Assembly: GCA_964604565.1 (NCBI GenBank)
Contig: CAZRZN010000010.1
Location: 1-39,629 of the forward strand
Origin: CAZRZN01 sp964604565
GTDB taxonomy: Bacteria > Pseudomonadota > Alphaproteobacteria > Rhodobacterales > Rhodobacteraceae
Reading direction: 5' to 3'
Length of the DNA stretch: 39,629 bases
Numbering within the stretch: the first letter of the stretch is position 1; each line of letters begins with the position of its first letter. The notes under the pieces were generated by a model. The model did not search any database. It was not told the DNA's origin and saw only the letters and a program-made list of their open reading frames with translations. The position numbers and the translations under genes were made by a program. Shown piece by piece: positions 8,150 through 16,237 of this stretch.

Positions 8150-9244
8150 TCACGCGCCATGCGAAATCGCGTTGCCATCCTCCTTCGAAAAGAAATGCGT
8201 CGCCGTCCGTTCCCAGCCGACGACGATCTCGCTGCCCGGCTCGGGGGACTCGTGGCCATCATGCGAAACGATGATCCTTGCGCCGGAGCGCGTGACGAGG
8301 TGCAGCAGCGAAACGCTGCCCTCGTATTCAATGGACTCGACCCGTGCTTGCAGCGAAAAGGCCCTGTCGCCTTTTGGGTAATGCATGGTTTCGGGACGCA
8401 CGCCGATCAGGCAGTCCTTGATCGCGACGCCCGCACCGATATCCAGATTGTCCGGCAGATCGACGTCACTCGCGTCCAGCAGGTTGGTCGGGGGCGTCCC
8501 GATAAAGCTCGCCGAAAATGTGTTTGCGGGGCGCTCATACAGGTCCTGTGGCGTGCCCCATTGCGCGATCTTGCCGCCGTTCAACAGCACCACTTCGTCG
8601 GACATCGACAAGGCTTCGCTTTGATCATGTGTGACGTAGACGACGGTGATCCCCAGCTTCTTGTTCAGTGACCGGATCTCGCTCCGGATTTCGGTGCGCA
8701 GCTTGGCGTCGAGGTTCGACAGGGGTTCGTCCATCAGCACCAGCGGCCGTTCGGACACAAGCACCCGGGCCAGCGCGACGCGCTGTTGCTGGCCACCCGA
8801 CAGTTGTCCCGGCTTTCGGTCCAGCAAGGCGCCCAGCCCCATAAGTTCGGACACCCGTGTAATGGCATCTGCTTTCTTGGATTTCTCCACCCGGCGGATC
8901 TTCAGCCCGTAGCCGATGTTTTCCTCGATCGTCATGTGCGGAAACAGCGCGTAGTTCTGAAACACCATGCCCAGATTGCGGTCGGCCGCTGAGACCTTGG
9001 ACACCTCTCGACCGTCGATCATGATCTCACCGCCGCTGGTCTCATCAAGGCCGGAAATCAGGCGCAAAAGCGTGCTCTTGCCACAGCCTGACGGTCCAAG
9101 CAGGGTCAGGAATCCCCCCTCCGCGATCCGGAAACTGACATCCGACAGCACTTCAACCGCGCCCCAGCTTTTCCGGAGGTTCCGGACTTCGAGAGACACG
9201 GCCTTCTTAGCGATATCGAAGTCTTTGCCTGCGTCCTTGTTCAT
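8150..9244 (-). CDS. ABC transporter ATP-binding protein, UgpC/MalK type
   Basis: This 364-residue ATPase energises the adjacent CUT1 importer. Walker A GPSGCGKS lies at 50-57, signature LSGGQ at 148-152, Walker B with catalytic Glu at 168-173, and the switch His in the VTHDQ motif follows. A C-terminal TOBE/OB region of about 120 residues includes GVRPE, typical of MalK/UgpC proteins. Its ATG overlaps the deoR stop by 4 bp, so synthesis is coupled to the repressor. Confidence 0.96.
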   Translation of the reverse strand: MNKDAGKDFDIAKKAVSLEVRNLRKSWGAVEVLSDVSFRIAEGGFLTLLGPSGCGKSTLLRLISGLDETSGGEIMIDGREVSKVSAADRNLGMVFQNYALFPHMTIEENIGYGLKIRRVEKSKKADAITRVSELMGLGALLDRKPGQLSGGQQQRVALARVLVSERPLVLMDEPLSNLDAKLRTEIRSEIRSLNKKLGITVVYVTHDQSEALSMSDEVVLLNGGKIAQWGTPQDLYERPANTFSASFIGTPPTNLLDASDVDLPDNLDIGAGVAIKDCLIGVRPETMHYPKGDRAFSLQARVESIEYEGSVSLLHLVTRSGARIIVSHDGHESPEPGSEIVVGWERTATHFFSKEDGNAISHGA

Positions 9245-10020
9245 GCCGTGATCACTTCCATGTCGATGTCCTTGAATTGGCCCAGCACGCTCTCACCCAA
9301 TTCCTTATTGGTGATGATGCCGTCGATCTCGTCAAAGCCCGCCGTTCGGGTGAAGGCGTAGGTCGCGAACTTGCGATGATCGGCGATGACGTATCGCTTG
9401 CGCGAGGAGGCAAGGGCCTCTTTCTGGATCAGGGCATACATCTCGTCGGCGATCTCGATGCAGGCCCGTTCAAGATTGACCGCGGAGCAGCACAGGAACG
9501 CGACATCGAAGGTCAGTGACCGAAGGCCGGAAATGGCCACACTGCCGACGAATGAATCGTTCACCGGCAGATAACGTCCGCCAATCATGTAGAAATCCGG
9601 AATATTGTTCGCCTTCAGTCGTTTGGCCACGCCCAGACTGGTCGTGACATAACGGCATCCCGGCTTTTGTCCGGCGCATTCCGCAACGGCCAGAGCGGTT
9701 GTGCCCGAATCCAGAAAGACAACCTCATCGCCGTTCAGAATATCAATCGCGGCCTGCGCGATCCGGATCTTTTCCTCCCAGCCGATCATCTTGCGTTCTT
9801 CGTTCGGCAGATCCGAGGCGGCGCTGGTCTTGGCCATCACGCCGCCATGCGTCCGCGCGACCAGCCCCTGTTTGCCCAGTGCCCGTAGATCGCGGCGGAT
9901 GGTCGCTTCGGAACGCCCCAGCTCGTCGCAGAGATCGCGGACCGCGACCGATCCACGCCGTTCCACGATCTCCGCAATCCTTTTGCGGCGCATCTCCGAA
10001 AGGTCCGGCGTATCTTTCAT
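9241..10020 (-). CDS. DeoR/GlpR-family transcriptional repressor
   Basis: This 259-residue regulator has an N-terminal winged helix-turn-helix (about residues 10-62, including SVAVRDLCDELGRSEATIRR) and a C-terminal sugar-phosphate-sensing domain with the DSGTT loop at 104-108. Family members are usually released from DNA by a phosphorylated sugar or polyol. It is the first gene of the unit that runs down to galT and is coupled to the ATPase gene by ATGA. The likely arrangement is autoregulation of the whole operon through an operator upstream of its own start. The ATG at 10020 has no strong ribosome-binding site. Confidence 0.95.
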   Translation of the reverse strand: MKDTPDLSEMRRKRIAEIVERRGSVAVRDLCDELGRSEATIRRDLRALGKQGLVARTHGGVMAKTSAASDLPNEERKMIGWEEKIRIAQAAIDILNGDEVVFLDSGTTALAVAECAGQKPGCRYVTTSLGVAKRLKANNIPDFYMIGGRYLPVNDSFVGSVAISGLRSLTFDVAFLCCSAVNLERACIEIADEMYALIQKEALASSRKRYVIADHRKFATYAFTRTAGFDEIDGIITNKELGESVLGQFKDIDMEVITA

Positions 10021-10109
10021 CGCCGGGCTGGGGGGCCATTAAAGGGGCAAGGGGCGCCGATCATCACTCGGTCCTTTTCGCGCAAAAGCAATCACTCTCG
10101 GTCACAACT

Positions 10110-10150
10110 GTTCACTTTTGGCGTCGATTCGGTCAAGGCGAAAATTGAAC
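10110..10150. promoter_or_regulatory. Candidate DeoR operator (inverted repeat)
   Basis: The arms are 10110-10122 (GTTCACTTTTGGC) and 10138-10150 (GCGAAAATTGAAC), complementary at 11 of 13 positions around a 15-bp centre. It ends 90 bp upstream of the deoR start, a suitable place for a promoter-overlapping repressor site. A nearby TTTTCGCGCAAAA element (about 10076-10088) resembles the A/T-flanked half-sites seen in DeoR-family operators. Assignment is by position and symmetry only. Confidence 0.5.
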
Positions 10151-10482
10151 CCTTCGGAATGCCGCACCCGGACCCGGCGCGCAGCCGGGGGATGAACGGT
10201 GCTCCGGGCAGGGCGAATGCGGGTTGTTTGGCCGGGTCGGTGGGGCGTGGTCGCCGGTTGGCGCGCCACTTGCGCGATGTCCTGAACGGCCACGTTGCGC
10301 ACGCTTTGGTCAAGCCGTTTGCGGCGGCCGGACTTGCACAGACGCAAAGATGCTGTGGCTCATTGTCGTGACTTTCTCACGGCGCTGCCGGCGGTTTCCG
10401 AACCTGCGGAGCGATCCTCAGCTAAGGTCTGGATCAGACGCGAAACGCTGCCGGACCATGGGTCGGTCTGGTTGAGACTGGC
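10151..10482. other. Intergenic stretch between the amidase gene and the deoR promoter region
   Basis: No gene was recognised; the short plus-strand frames here have no family features. It holds the 3' end of the amidase transcript and the upstream side of the deoR control region. A modest 6-bp hairpin (10173-10189) is present, with no T-run. Confidence 0.5.
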
Positions 10483-11877
10483 TCAGAATTTCCGGGGGAA
10501 GGGGCCGCCGGCTTGCGCCTCTGCCACCGCGGCTGCCTGCACGACCTTGGCATCGCCGAATGCGGGGCCGGCGATTTGCAAACCGATGGGCAACCCTTGG
10601 GAATCCAGACCACACGGCAGGGTCATCGCCGGAAGGCCCAGCAGGTTCCAAGGGTAGGTCAACCGCCATGAAACGGCGAGGACGCTTTCCGCGCGCTCGC
10701 CGATCATCACTTCACGTTCGCCCAGCCGCCACGCGGTCAGTGGCATTGTCGGTCCCACGACGACATCGACCCGGTCAAAGACACTTGCAAACCGTTCACC
10801 CAGCAGCGTCCGGTAGCGTTCGGCCTGCACATAGTCCGCGCCGCTGACCAGCCGGCCCATTTCGACCAGAAGGCGCACATCCGGGGTGAAATCCGCGACC
10901 GATCCGGACCGGAGCCGTTGATCGTGATAGGCGGTCGAGGACGCCAGTTCGATGGCAAAGATCGCCCCGAGGCCATAGGCCAGTTCCGGCACCTCGAATT
11001 CGACGATCTCGGCGCCGGCCTGCCCCAGTCCCATGATCGCGGCATCGACGGAGGCCTCCACCTCGGGCATCAAGCGGTCGAAGAAATGATTGCGGCAGAC
11101 GCCGACACGCAGCCCCTTGGCCCCGGCCGACAGCATGGGTGTCAAGGACGGCGCCGGGCGGTTTGCACTGCCCGGATCGGTCGGGTCCGGGCCTGCCATC
11201 GCCTCCACAAGCAGGGCGGCGTCCGCGACCGATGCGGTCAGAGGGCCGGCATGATCCAGAGACCAGCTGTGCGGCACGATTCCGCCCCGCCCGATCAGTC
11301 CGAAGGTCGGCTTGAACCCGACGCATCCACACAGGCTGGCCGGGATGCGGATGGAACCGCCCGTGTCCGACCCCAGGGCCGCGGGCACCATGCCGGCAGC
11401 GACAGCGGCGCCGGACCCGCCGCTCGATCCGCCCGGAACGCGATCAGGATCGCGCGGATTCCGCGTCGGCGGCGTTTCCATGCCCCAGGCGAATTCATGC
11501 ATCCGGGTCTTGCCGATGATCACGGCCCCCGCTTGCCGCAGCCGGGCCACGGCGGTAGCATCTGTGAGCGGATAGGAGGGGCCGTCGGCCCGGGTGCCGG
11601 CGTGCGTGGGCATGTCCGCGGTCGTGTGGTTGTCCTTGACCGCGATGGGAATTCCATGGAGGGGACCGCGCCAGTTGCCGGCGCGGATCTCATCCTCGGC
11701 GGACTGGGCCGCCGCGCGAGCGCCTTGCGCAACGTGAACGAAGGCGGACAACTCAGCGTCATGGGCGGCGATACGGTCAAGGCAATCCTCAAGCAGGGTG
11801 ACCGGTGACAGGCTCCGCCCGCGGATCGCTTTGGAAAGTTCCGAAATCGAAAGGGGCGCGGGGCGGTCCGGGTTCAT
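10483..11877 (-). CDS. Amidase-signature family amidohydrolase (GatA/AtzE-like)
   Basis: This 464-residue enzyme belongs to the amidase-signature superfamily, which hydrolyses amide bonds with a Ser-cisSer-Lys triad. The triad is visible as K81 (in IAVKDN), S151 in the GGSSGGS loop, and nucleophile S175 in DTGGSIR. The length fits GatA-like enzymes. A gatB is absent, so a tRNA amidotransferase role is unlikely. Its ATG at 11877 overlaps the stop of a small GatC/AtzG-like gene by 4 bp, which suggests a two-subunit amidase like AtzE-AtzG of cyanuric acid degradation. It is the last gene of the nitrogen-compound operon. The substrate is unknown. Confidence 0.92.
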   Translation of the reverse strand: MNPDRPAPLSISELSKAIRGRSLSPVTLLEDCLDRIAAHDAELSAFVHVAQGARAAAQSAEDEIRAGNWRGPLHGIPIAVKDNHTTADMPTHAGTRADGPSYPLTDATAVARLRQAGAVIIGKTRMHEFAWGMETPPTRNPRDPDRVPGGSSGGSGAAVAAGMVPAALGSDTGGSIRIPASLCGCVGFKPTFGLIGRGGIVPHSWSLDHAGPLTASVADAALLVEAMAGPDPTDPGSANRPAPSLTPMLSAGAKGLRVGVCRNHFFDRLMPEVEASVDAAIMGLGQAGAEIVEFEVPELAYGLGAIFAIELASSTAYHDQRLRSGSVADFTPDVRLLVEMGRLVSGADYVQAERYRTLLGERFASVFDRVDVVVGPTMPLTAWRLGEREVMIGERAESVLAVSWRLTYPWNLLGLPAMTLPCGLDSQGLPIGLQIAGPAFGDAKVVQAAAVAEAQAGGPFPRKF

Positions 11878-12068
11878 TTGTCCGACTTTCCGACAACTGG
11901 ATGAAAGACGACGGCAGGATGCGTTTCGCCAAGGTCGAGACTGCGCAGGAGGTCGATCTCTGCCCGGATCTCGACGAAGGCAGCGGCAATTTCGGCAAAC
12001 CTCTCAGGCGACAGATTCAAACCGGTCAACACCTGCGGGTCGGTGGGATCAACGGGTGTTTCTGGCAT
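11874..12068 (-). CDS. Small GatC/AtzG-like protein, putative amidase subunit
   Basis: This 64-residue polypeptide is predicted to be an alpha-helical hairpin (residues about 15-45) followed by an extended tail with ETHPAVVF. GatC and AtzG proteins share this layout, a helical region and then a tail that wraps around the amidase partner. The ATG at 12068 has AAAGGA about 6 bp upstream, and its stop overlaps the amidase start (ATGA). It starts 12 bp after the DUF1028 gene. Assignment rests on length, the tail pattern and coupling to an amidase; a fold-level comparison would settle it. Confidence 0.7.
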   Translation of the reverse strand: MPETPVDPTDPQVLTGLNLSPERFAEIAAAFVEIRAEIDLLRSLDLGETHPAVVFHPVVGKSDK

Positions 12069-12080
12069 GTCTCGGTCCTT

Positions 12081-12839
12081 TCAGGGGATGCGTGAGCCGC
12101 CGCCGCCCGGCCGGTCTGGCGGCGGGCGCAGGAGGGTCTCCACCACGTCTTCCGGCGCGGGCAGGGTGGGCCCGCCGCGTTTCGGCATCCCCTCCACAAA
12201 GGGGGCAAGCTGTCGGGAGGCGACTGAATGCACGCGGCGCAGTTCCGCGATCGGGTCGGAATGTTCGTCCACGCGCAGATCGACCCGGCGATAGAGTTCT
12301 GCGCCGATCACCGCAACCGCTGCCGATTGTCGCCCGCGTTTGTCACCGCCGACGGTCTGCGCAGCCTCCAGTGCCCTTAGCAGTCGCTCTTCCAGGGGAA
12401 GGGACGGGTCTGCGGCAAAGGCGTCGGACATGGCGGAAACCACCTCCGGCCCGGTCAGCATGTTGCCCTGAACGGCGTGGTCCGGCGCACTTTTGTCGCC
12501 GGCCCAATCGGTGCAGCCGGCGCCGGTCCGGGCAATGCCAGGTCCTTCGGCCCCGATCACCCCGATCTGGCGCATCACGGCGGCATCGTCATCGGCCAGC
12601 ACGGCCGAAAGGGCGCTGTCGGTCGGTTCTCCGGCGGCCAGCCGCTCTAGCACGGAGATTGCAAGATACGGGTTGACCCAGGATTGCGTGCTCACAGCGC
12701 CCACGCCGCTTTGCAGATATAGACAGATCGCGCCCACCGCAGGCACGGCGGAGGCGACGGCGCCGCCCAATTCGCCGGTGCGCGTGCACCGGCCGACGAT
12801 GGAGAAGGTGTTCGCTTCGCTCGATCCAGTGTCAGTCAT
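12081..12839 (-). CDS. DUF1028 family protein (putative Ntn-hydrolase fold)
   Basis: This 252-residue protein matches the DUF1028 pattern: TFSIVGRCTRTGELGGAVAS near the N-terminus, GVGAVSTQSWVNP, WAGDK, the AVQGNMLTGPEV segment and GGDKRGRQSAA. The family has been grouped with Ntn-type hydrolases, but no firm biochemical function is known to me. It starts 5 bp after livF and precedes the small GatC-like gene by 12 bp, so it is clearly part of the operon. Co-location with two amidohydrolases supports a hydrolytic role in the same pathway (inference). The C-terminal 20 residues are Pro/Gly-rich. Confidence 0.9.
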   Translation of the reverse strand: MTDTGSSEANTFSIVGRCTRTGELGGAVASAVPAVGAICLYLQSGVGAVSTQSWVNPYLAISVLERLAAGEPTDSALSAVLADDDAAVMRQIGVIGAEGPGIARTGAGCTDWAGDKSAPDHAVQGNMLTGPEVVSAMSDAFAADPSLPLEERLLRALEAAQTVGGDKRGRQSAAVAVIGAELYRRVDLRVDEHSDPIAELRRVHSVASRQLAPFVEGMPKRGGPTLPAPEDVVETLLRPPPDRPGGGGSRIP

Positions 12840-12844
12840 GACCC

Positions 12845-13558
12845 CTAAACCTTCAGATGGTTGGCAAGGTTTTCGGCCATGCCGGCGTCCCCGGCCGATC
12901 CTTCCTCGACGATCTCGCCCAGTTTCAGGATGCCGTAACGATCCGCCACCGAAAGCGCGAAAGCCAGATGCTGCTCGACCAGCAGAACGGCAGTGCCATC
13001 CTCGTCCCGCGTCTTGCGCAGCACCTCCGCCATGCGTTCGATCATCGTGGGTTGCAGACCCTCAGAGATTTCATCGATCAGCATGACACGCGGTTTGGCA
13101 AGCACGGCCCGCGACATCAGTAGCATCTTCTGCTCGCCGCCGCTGAGCGTGCCTGCGCGCTGCCGCAGACGTTCCGGGATTCGCGGGAATACATCCTCCA
13201 GCATCGGCAGGCGTTCGCGAAACAGCTTGTCTCGGGGCACCGCAAGGCGCAGGTTCTCCTCTACTGTGAGATCTTGAAAGAGGGTGAATTCCTGTGGGGC
13301 ATAGGCTACGTCCCGGCCCGCCATCCGCTGCGGCGCCAGATGGGTCACATCGGCGTCGTTCATCGTAACCTTGCCGGATTCCGGGCGCACGAACCCCATG
13401 ATCGTCTTCAGAAGGGTGGTTTTGCCCATGCCGTTCTTGCCCAGAACGGTATAGATTTCGCCGGGCCGCAACGACAGCGTGATGTTGCGGACGACCATGC
13501 CCGCGCCATAGCCACTGGTGATCCCGTCCAGCGCAAGGATCGGCGCCGAAACAGTCAT
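12845..13558 (-). CDS. Branched-chain amino acid/amide-type ABC ATPase, LivF/UrtE class
   Basis: This is a 237-residue ATPase. Walker A GKNGMGKT is at 40-47, signature LSGGE at 138-142, and Walker B VMLIDE at 158-163. The short length without a C-terminal extension is normal for LivF/UrtE. The ATG overlaps the stop of the LivM-LivG fusion by 4 bp, after a strong GGAGGAG site. It is one of the two nucleotide-binding domains of the importer; the other is fused to the permease. Confidence 0.95.
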   Translation of the reverse strand: MTVSAPILALDGITSGYGAGMVVRNITLSLRPGEIYTVLGKNGMGKTTLLKTIMGFVRPESGKVTMNDADVTHLAPQRMAGRDVAYAPQEFTLFQDLTVEENLRLAVPRDKLFRERLPMLEDVFPRIPERLRQRAGTLSGGEQKMLLMSRAVLAKPRVMLIDEISEGLQPTMIERMAEVLRKTRDEDGTAVLLVEQHLAFALSVADRYGILKLGEIVEEGSAGDAGMAENLANHLKV

Positions 13559-15351
13559 GTCTCCTCCTCCACCTGCTGGCCGGAATAGACCGCCTTGACC
13601 AGATCGGAGGCGATGACCTCCTCCACGGTCCCTTCCATCAGCAGCGCGCCCTGATGCAGCACCACGATCCGTGAAGAGATATCGCGCACAAAGTCCAGAT
13701 CATGTTCGATCAGCAGGATGCATAGCCCGAAGTCCTGACTGAGCCGCGTCAGGACGGTGCCGATCACCGTGCGCTCTGCCTTGGTCAGACCGGCGGTGGG
13801 TTCGTCCAGCAGCAGAACCGATGGTTCGGTTGCAAGAACCATGGCCAGTTCAAGGCCACGCTTCATCCCGTGCGACAGAAACCGCGTTTCGGTTCCAAGG
13901 GCGTCCGCCAGTCCGGTGGCACGAAGGATGTCCATTGCCGGTTCGGGCACGTAGACTTCGCTGCGGCGCGAGAACATGCGCGCGCCATCGATGCGGTAGC
14001 GTGCCAGCATCAGGCACTGACCGACAGTCAGCGTATCGAACAGGTTCGTGTTCTGAAAGCTGCGTCCGACGCCGAGGGCGACAACCTTTTGCGGTGCGCC
14101 GCGCCCGATCTCGACATCATTGACGAAGACCTTCCCGCCGGAGCGTTCGCCCCCGTCCGAGATGCAGCGCATCATCGTCGTCTTGCCGGCGCCATTCGGT
14201 CCGACAATGCTGAGCAATTCTCCCTTGCGCCCCTCGATGGCGATGCCATCCAGCACCTTGAGGCTGCCGTAATGCCGGGACAGCCCGTCCGTCCGGATCG
14301 GGATTGCTTTGTCCTGCTGGCTGGGTGGCGCGGGCGGTGTGGGCACCAGCGTGATGGCATCGGCGTCCTCCGGCACGTTCCGCCGAAACGGCGCCACCAG
14401 TCGCCGGATGCCGTCACCGACCAGCGGCGCAAGGCCGCGCGGTAACAGAACGATAACGACCACGAAGGCAACGCCGACGATCAGCTTCCATAGAAAGGGC
14501 ATCGACCCGGACAGGTAAGATGCGGTGACGTCAATGCCCAGCGCCCCGACAACGGGGCCGATCAGCGTGGCCCGACCGCCAAGGGCCGTCCAGATCAGCA
14601 ATTCGGTGCCCAGCAGGAACCCGGCCAGTTCCGGGGCCACAACGTTGGTGAAGGCGGCATAGCCGAACCCCGCCGCCGCGCCGATTCCTGCGGCGGCCAT
14701 CATCAGCCCTGTCTTGATCCCGGAAACCGGTATCCCGAGGTAGGCGCAGCGTTCCTCGTTCTCTCGCAAAGCGACAAGGATTCGGCCGAAGTCGCTCCGG
14801 ACGAACAGGTATCCGATGGCGGTCACGATCACCATGTATGTGCCGGCGATCCAGAACCAGACCTCGAAATCCCAGTAATAGGTCGGAAAGGCGGACAGGC
14901 CGCTGGAGGACCCGGTAAAGCGCCCGCCGGCAAAGATCACCTGCACCACGACAATCGGCAAGGCCAGCGTGATGATCGACGCATAAAGCGGCGATGCGCC
15001 GTGATAGAAGGCAAGCCAGCCAATCAGGAAGCCGACCAGCATGGCGGCCAGAATACCGAGGGCCAGCGCGCCGATCGCCCAGCCCGGGCCAAAGCCGTAA
15101 TGCGTGAAAACCAGCGCGCAGGCATAGGCGCCAATCCCGAAAAACGCGGACTGCCCGAAGGTCAGGATGCCGGTATATCCCCACAACACGTCCACCGTCA
15201 TTGTCAGAGCTGCCAGAAAAAAGGCGCGGATCAGGATGTTGGTTGTGTATGTGTCGATGAAGAACGGCGCGATGGCGATGAACAACAGCGCCGTCACCGC
15301 GCCAATGGCTACGGTGCGCAGGGTCCTGCGGTTTGTCAGACTGTCAGCCAA
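13555..15351 (-). CDS. Fused LivM-type permease and LivG-type ATPase
   Basis: This single 598-residue polypeptide joins two usually separate subunits. Residues 1-315 are a LivM-like permease with hydrophobic helices and the family segment GYTGILTFGQSAFFGIGAY at about 58-76. A Pro-rich linker (about 325-347) leads to a LivG-like ATPase with Walker A GPNGAGKT at 384-391 and Walker B VLLLDE at 512-517. The signature is LSHGM at 492-496 instead of LSGGQ; urea-type UrtD proteins carry a similar LSHGQ. The start is a TTG at 15351, overlapping the livH stop by 8 bp and preceded by AAGGGG; the next Met is deep in the membrane domain, so no other start is plausible. The frame is continuous through the junction. 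Confidence 0.93.
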   Translation of the reverse strand: MADSLTNRRTLRTVAIGAVTALLFIAIAPFFIDTYTTNILIRAFFLAALTMTVDVLWGYTGILTFGQSAFFGIGAYACALVFTHYGFGPGWAIGALALGILAAMLVGFLIGWLAFYHGASPLYASIITLALPIVVVQVIFAGGRFTGSSSGLSAFPTYYWDFEVWFWIAGTYMVIVTAIGYLFVRSDFGRILVALRENEERCAYLGIPVSGIKTGLMMAAAGIGAAAGFGYAAFTNVVAPELAGFLLGTELLIWTALGGRATLIGPVVGALGIDVTASYLSGSMPFLWKLIVGVAFVVVIVLLPRGLAPLVGDGIRRLVAPFRRNVPEDADAITLVPTPPAPPSQQDKAIPIRTDGLSRHYGSLKVLDGIAIEGRKGELLSIVGPNGAGKTTMMRCISDGGERSGGKVFVNDVEIGRGAPQKVVALGVGRSFQNTNLFDTLTVGQCLMLARYRIDGARMFSRRSEVYVPEPAMDILRATGLADALGTETRFLSHGMKRGLELAMVLATEPSVLLLDEPTAGLTKAERTVIGTVLTRLSQDFGLCILLIEHDLDFVRDISSRIVVLHQGALLMEGTVEEVIASDLVKAVYSGQQVEEET

Positions 15352-16180
15352 TGCTCAGCCCCTTGGGATTGATGCGCAGCACAAGCGCCGCCAGCACGAC
15401 GATCGTCAGGCCGCCGATGATCGGGCTTACAAAGGTCGAAACGACAACCTGCGCGCCACCCAGCACCAGCGAGGCGATCAGCAGGCTGGGGATCGACACG
15501 CCCGAAACCAGCACAAGCATGAAGGAATTGACCAGCCACGGCAGACCCATGTTCGGATCGACCGACAGCAGTGGCGTTATCAGGGCCCCGGCGGCACAGG
15601 CCAGACCCGCGCCAAGGCCGAAGGTCAGCGCCCTGACCTGTGCGCTGTCGATGCCAAGGCCGCGCGCCAGCGTCTCATTCATGATGACCGCCCGCGCATT
15701 CAGGCCAAAGCGGGTCAGATACAGCAGCGCCGTCAGCGCGACGGCGAGGCCGAAGGCGATCAGCGTCACCGCGATGCGATAGGAGGAATATTCTATGGCG
15801 CCAAAATCCAGCGTTCCGCTCAGCGGACTTTCCGCGAATTGCACACCGCGCCCAAAGGCCAGTGTGATCACCTGCCCGATGACGATGCCCAGACCCCATG
15901 TCGCAAGGATCGCGTCCAGCGGGCGGTCATAGAGCGGCCGCACGATGATGCGTTCGATCACGAGGCCGCAGACAAACCCGAAAAGCCCGGCAAGGGGCGC
16001 GGACAGCCACGGGCTGATGCCGGCCTCGGTCGTGAGGTAGGCGGTATAGCCGCCGACGGTCAGAAAGGCGCCATGGGCGAAATTGATCAGCTTCATCACG
16101 CCCAGAATGATCATCAACCCCGACGCCACTGCGAAAAGGATCATGCCGGTCGTGATGATGTCGAGGGCGAGCGTGCTCAT
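15344..16180 (-). CDS. ABC permease, LivH/UrtB class
   Basis: This 278-residue inner-membrane permease with about eight hydrophobic helices has the family motif KLINFAHGAFLTVGGY near the N-terminus. It forms the channel with the permease half of the fused LivM-LivG. The ATG at 16180 is preferred to an upstream start at 16222 because AGGAG lies about 10 bp before it and the upstream extension would read through a perfect stem-loop. Confidence 0.95.
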   Translation of the reverse strand: MSTLALDIITTGMILFAVASGLMIILGVMKLINFAHGAFLTVGGYTAYLTTEAGISPWLSAPLAGLFGFVCGLVIERIIVRPLYDRPLDAILATWGLGIVIGQVITLAFGRGVQFAESPLSGTLDFGAIEYSSYRIAVTLIAFGLAVALTALLYLTRFGLNARAVIMNETLARGLGIDSAQVRALTFGLGAGLACAAGALITPLLSVDPNMGLPWLVNSFMLVLVSGVSIPSLLIASLVLGGAQVVVSTFVSPIIGGLTIVVLAALVLRINPKGLSIG

Positions 16181-16199
16181 GTCATTGAACTCCTGAATT

Positions 16200-16231
16200 C
16201 CCCGCACAATGGCCGGTGCCATTGTGCGGGG
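16200..16231 (-). promoter_or_regulatory. Perfect 14-bp stem-loop between binding-protein and livH genes
   Basis: The arms are 16200-16213 and 16218-16231, fully complementary with a 4-nt loop. It begins 6 bp after the binding-protein stop codon. No T-run follows on the minus strand, so message stabilisation or partial attenuation is more likely than full termination. The 6753-6780 element occupies the same relative position in the other importer operon. Confidence 0.75.
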
Positions 16232-16237
16232 ATGTGC

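Noticed and set aside
6963..8381. 472-codon plus-strand open frame
   Set aside because: It is antisense to the UgpB-like gene and part of the ATPase gene, and has no family features.
10483..11877. Reading the amidase and its small partner as GatA-GatC of the tRNA amidotransferase
   Set aside because: There is no gatB, and the genes end a transport and hydrolase operon; a catabolic amidase is more consistent.
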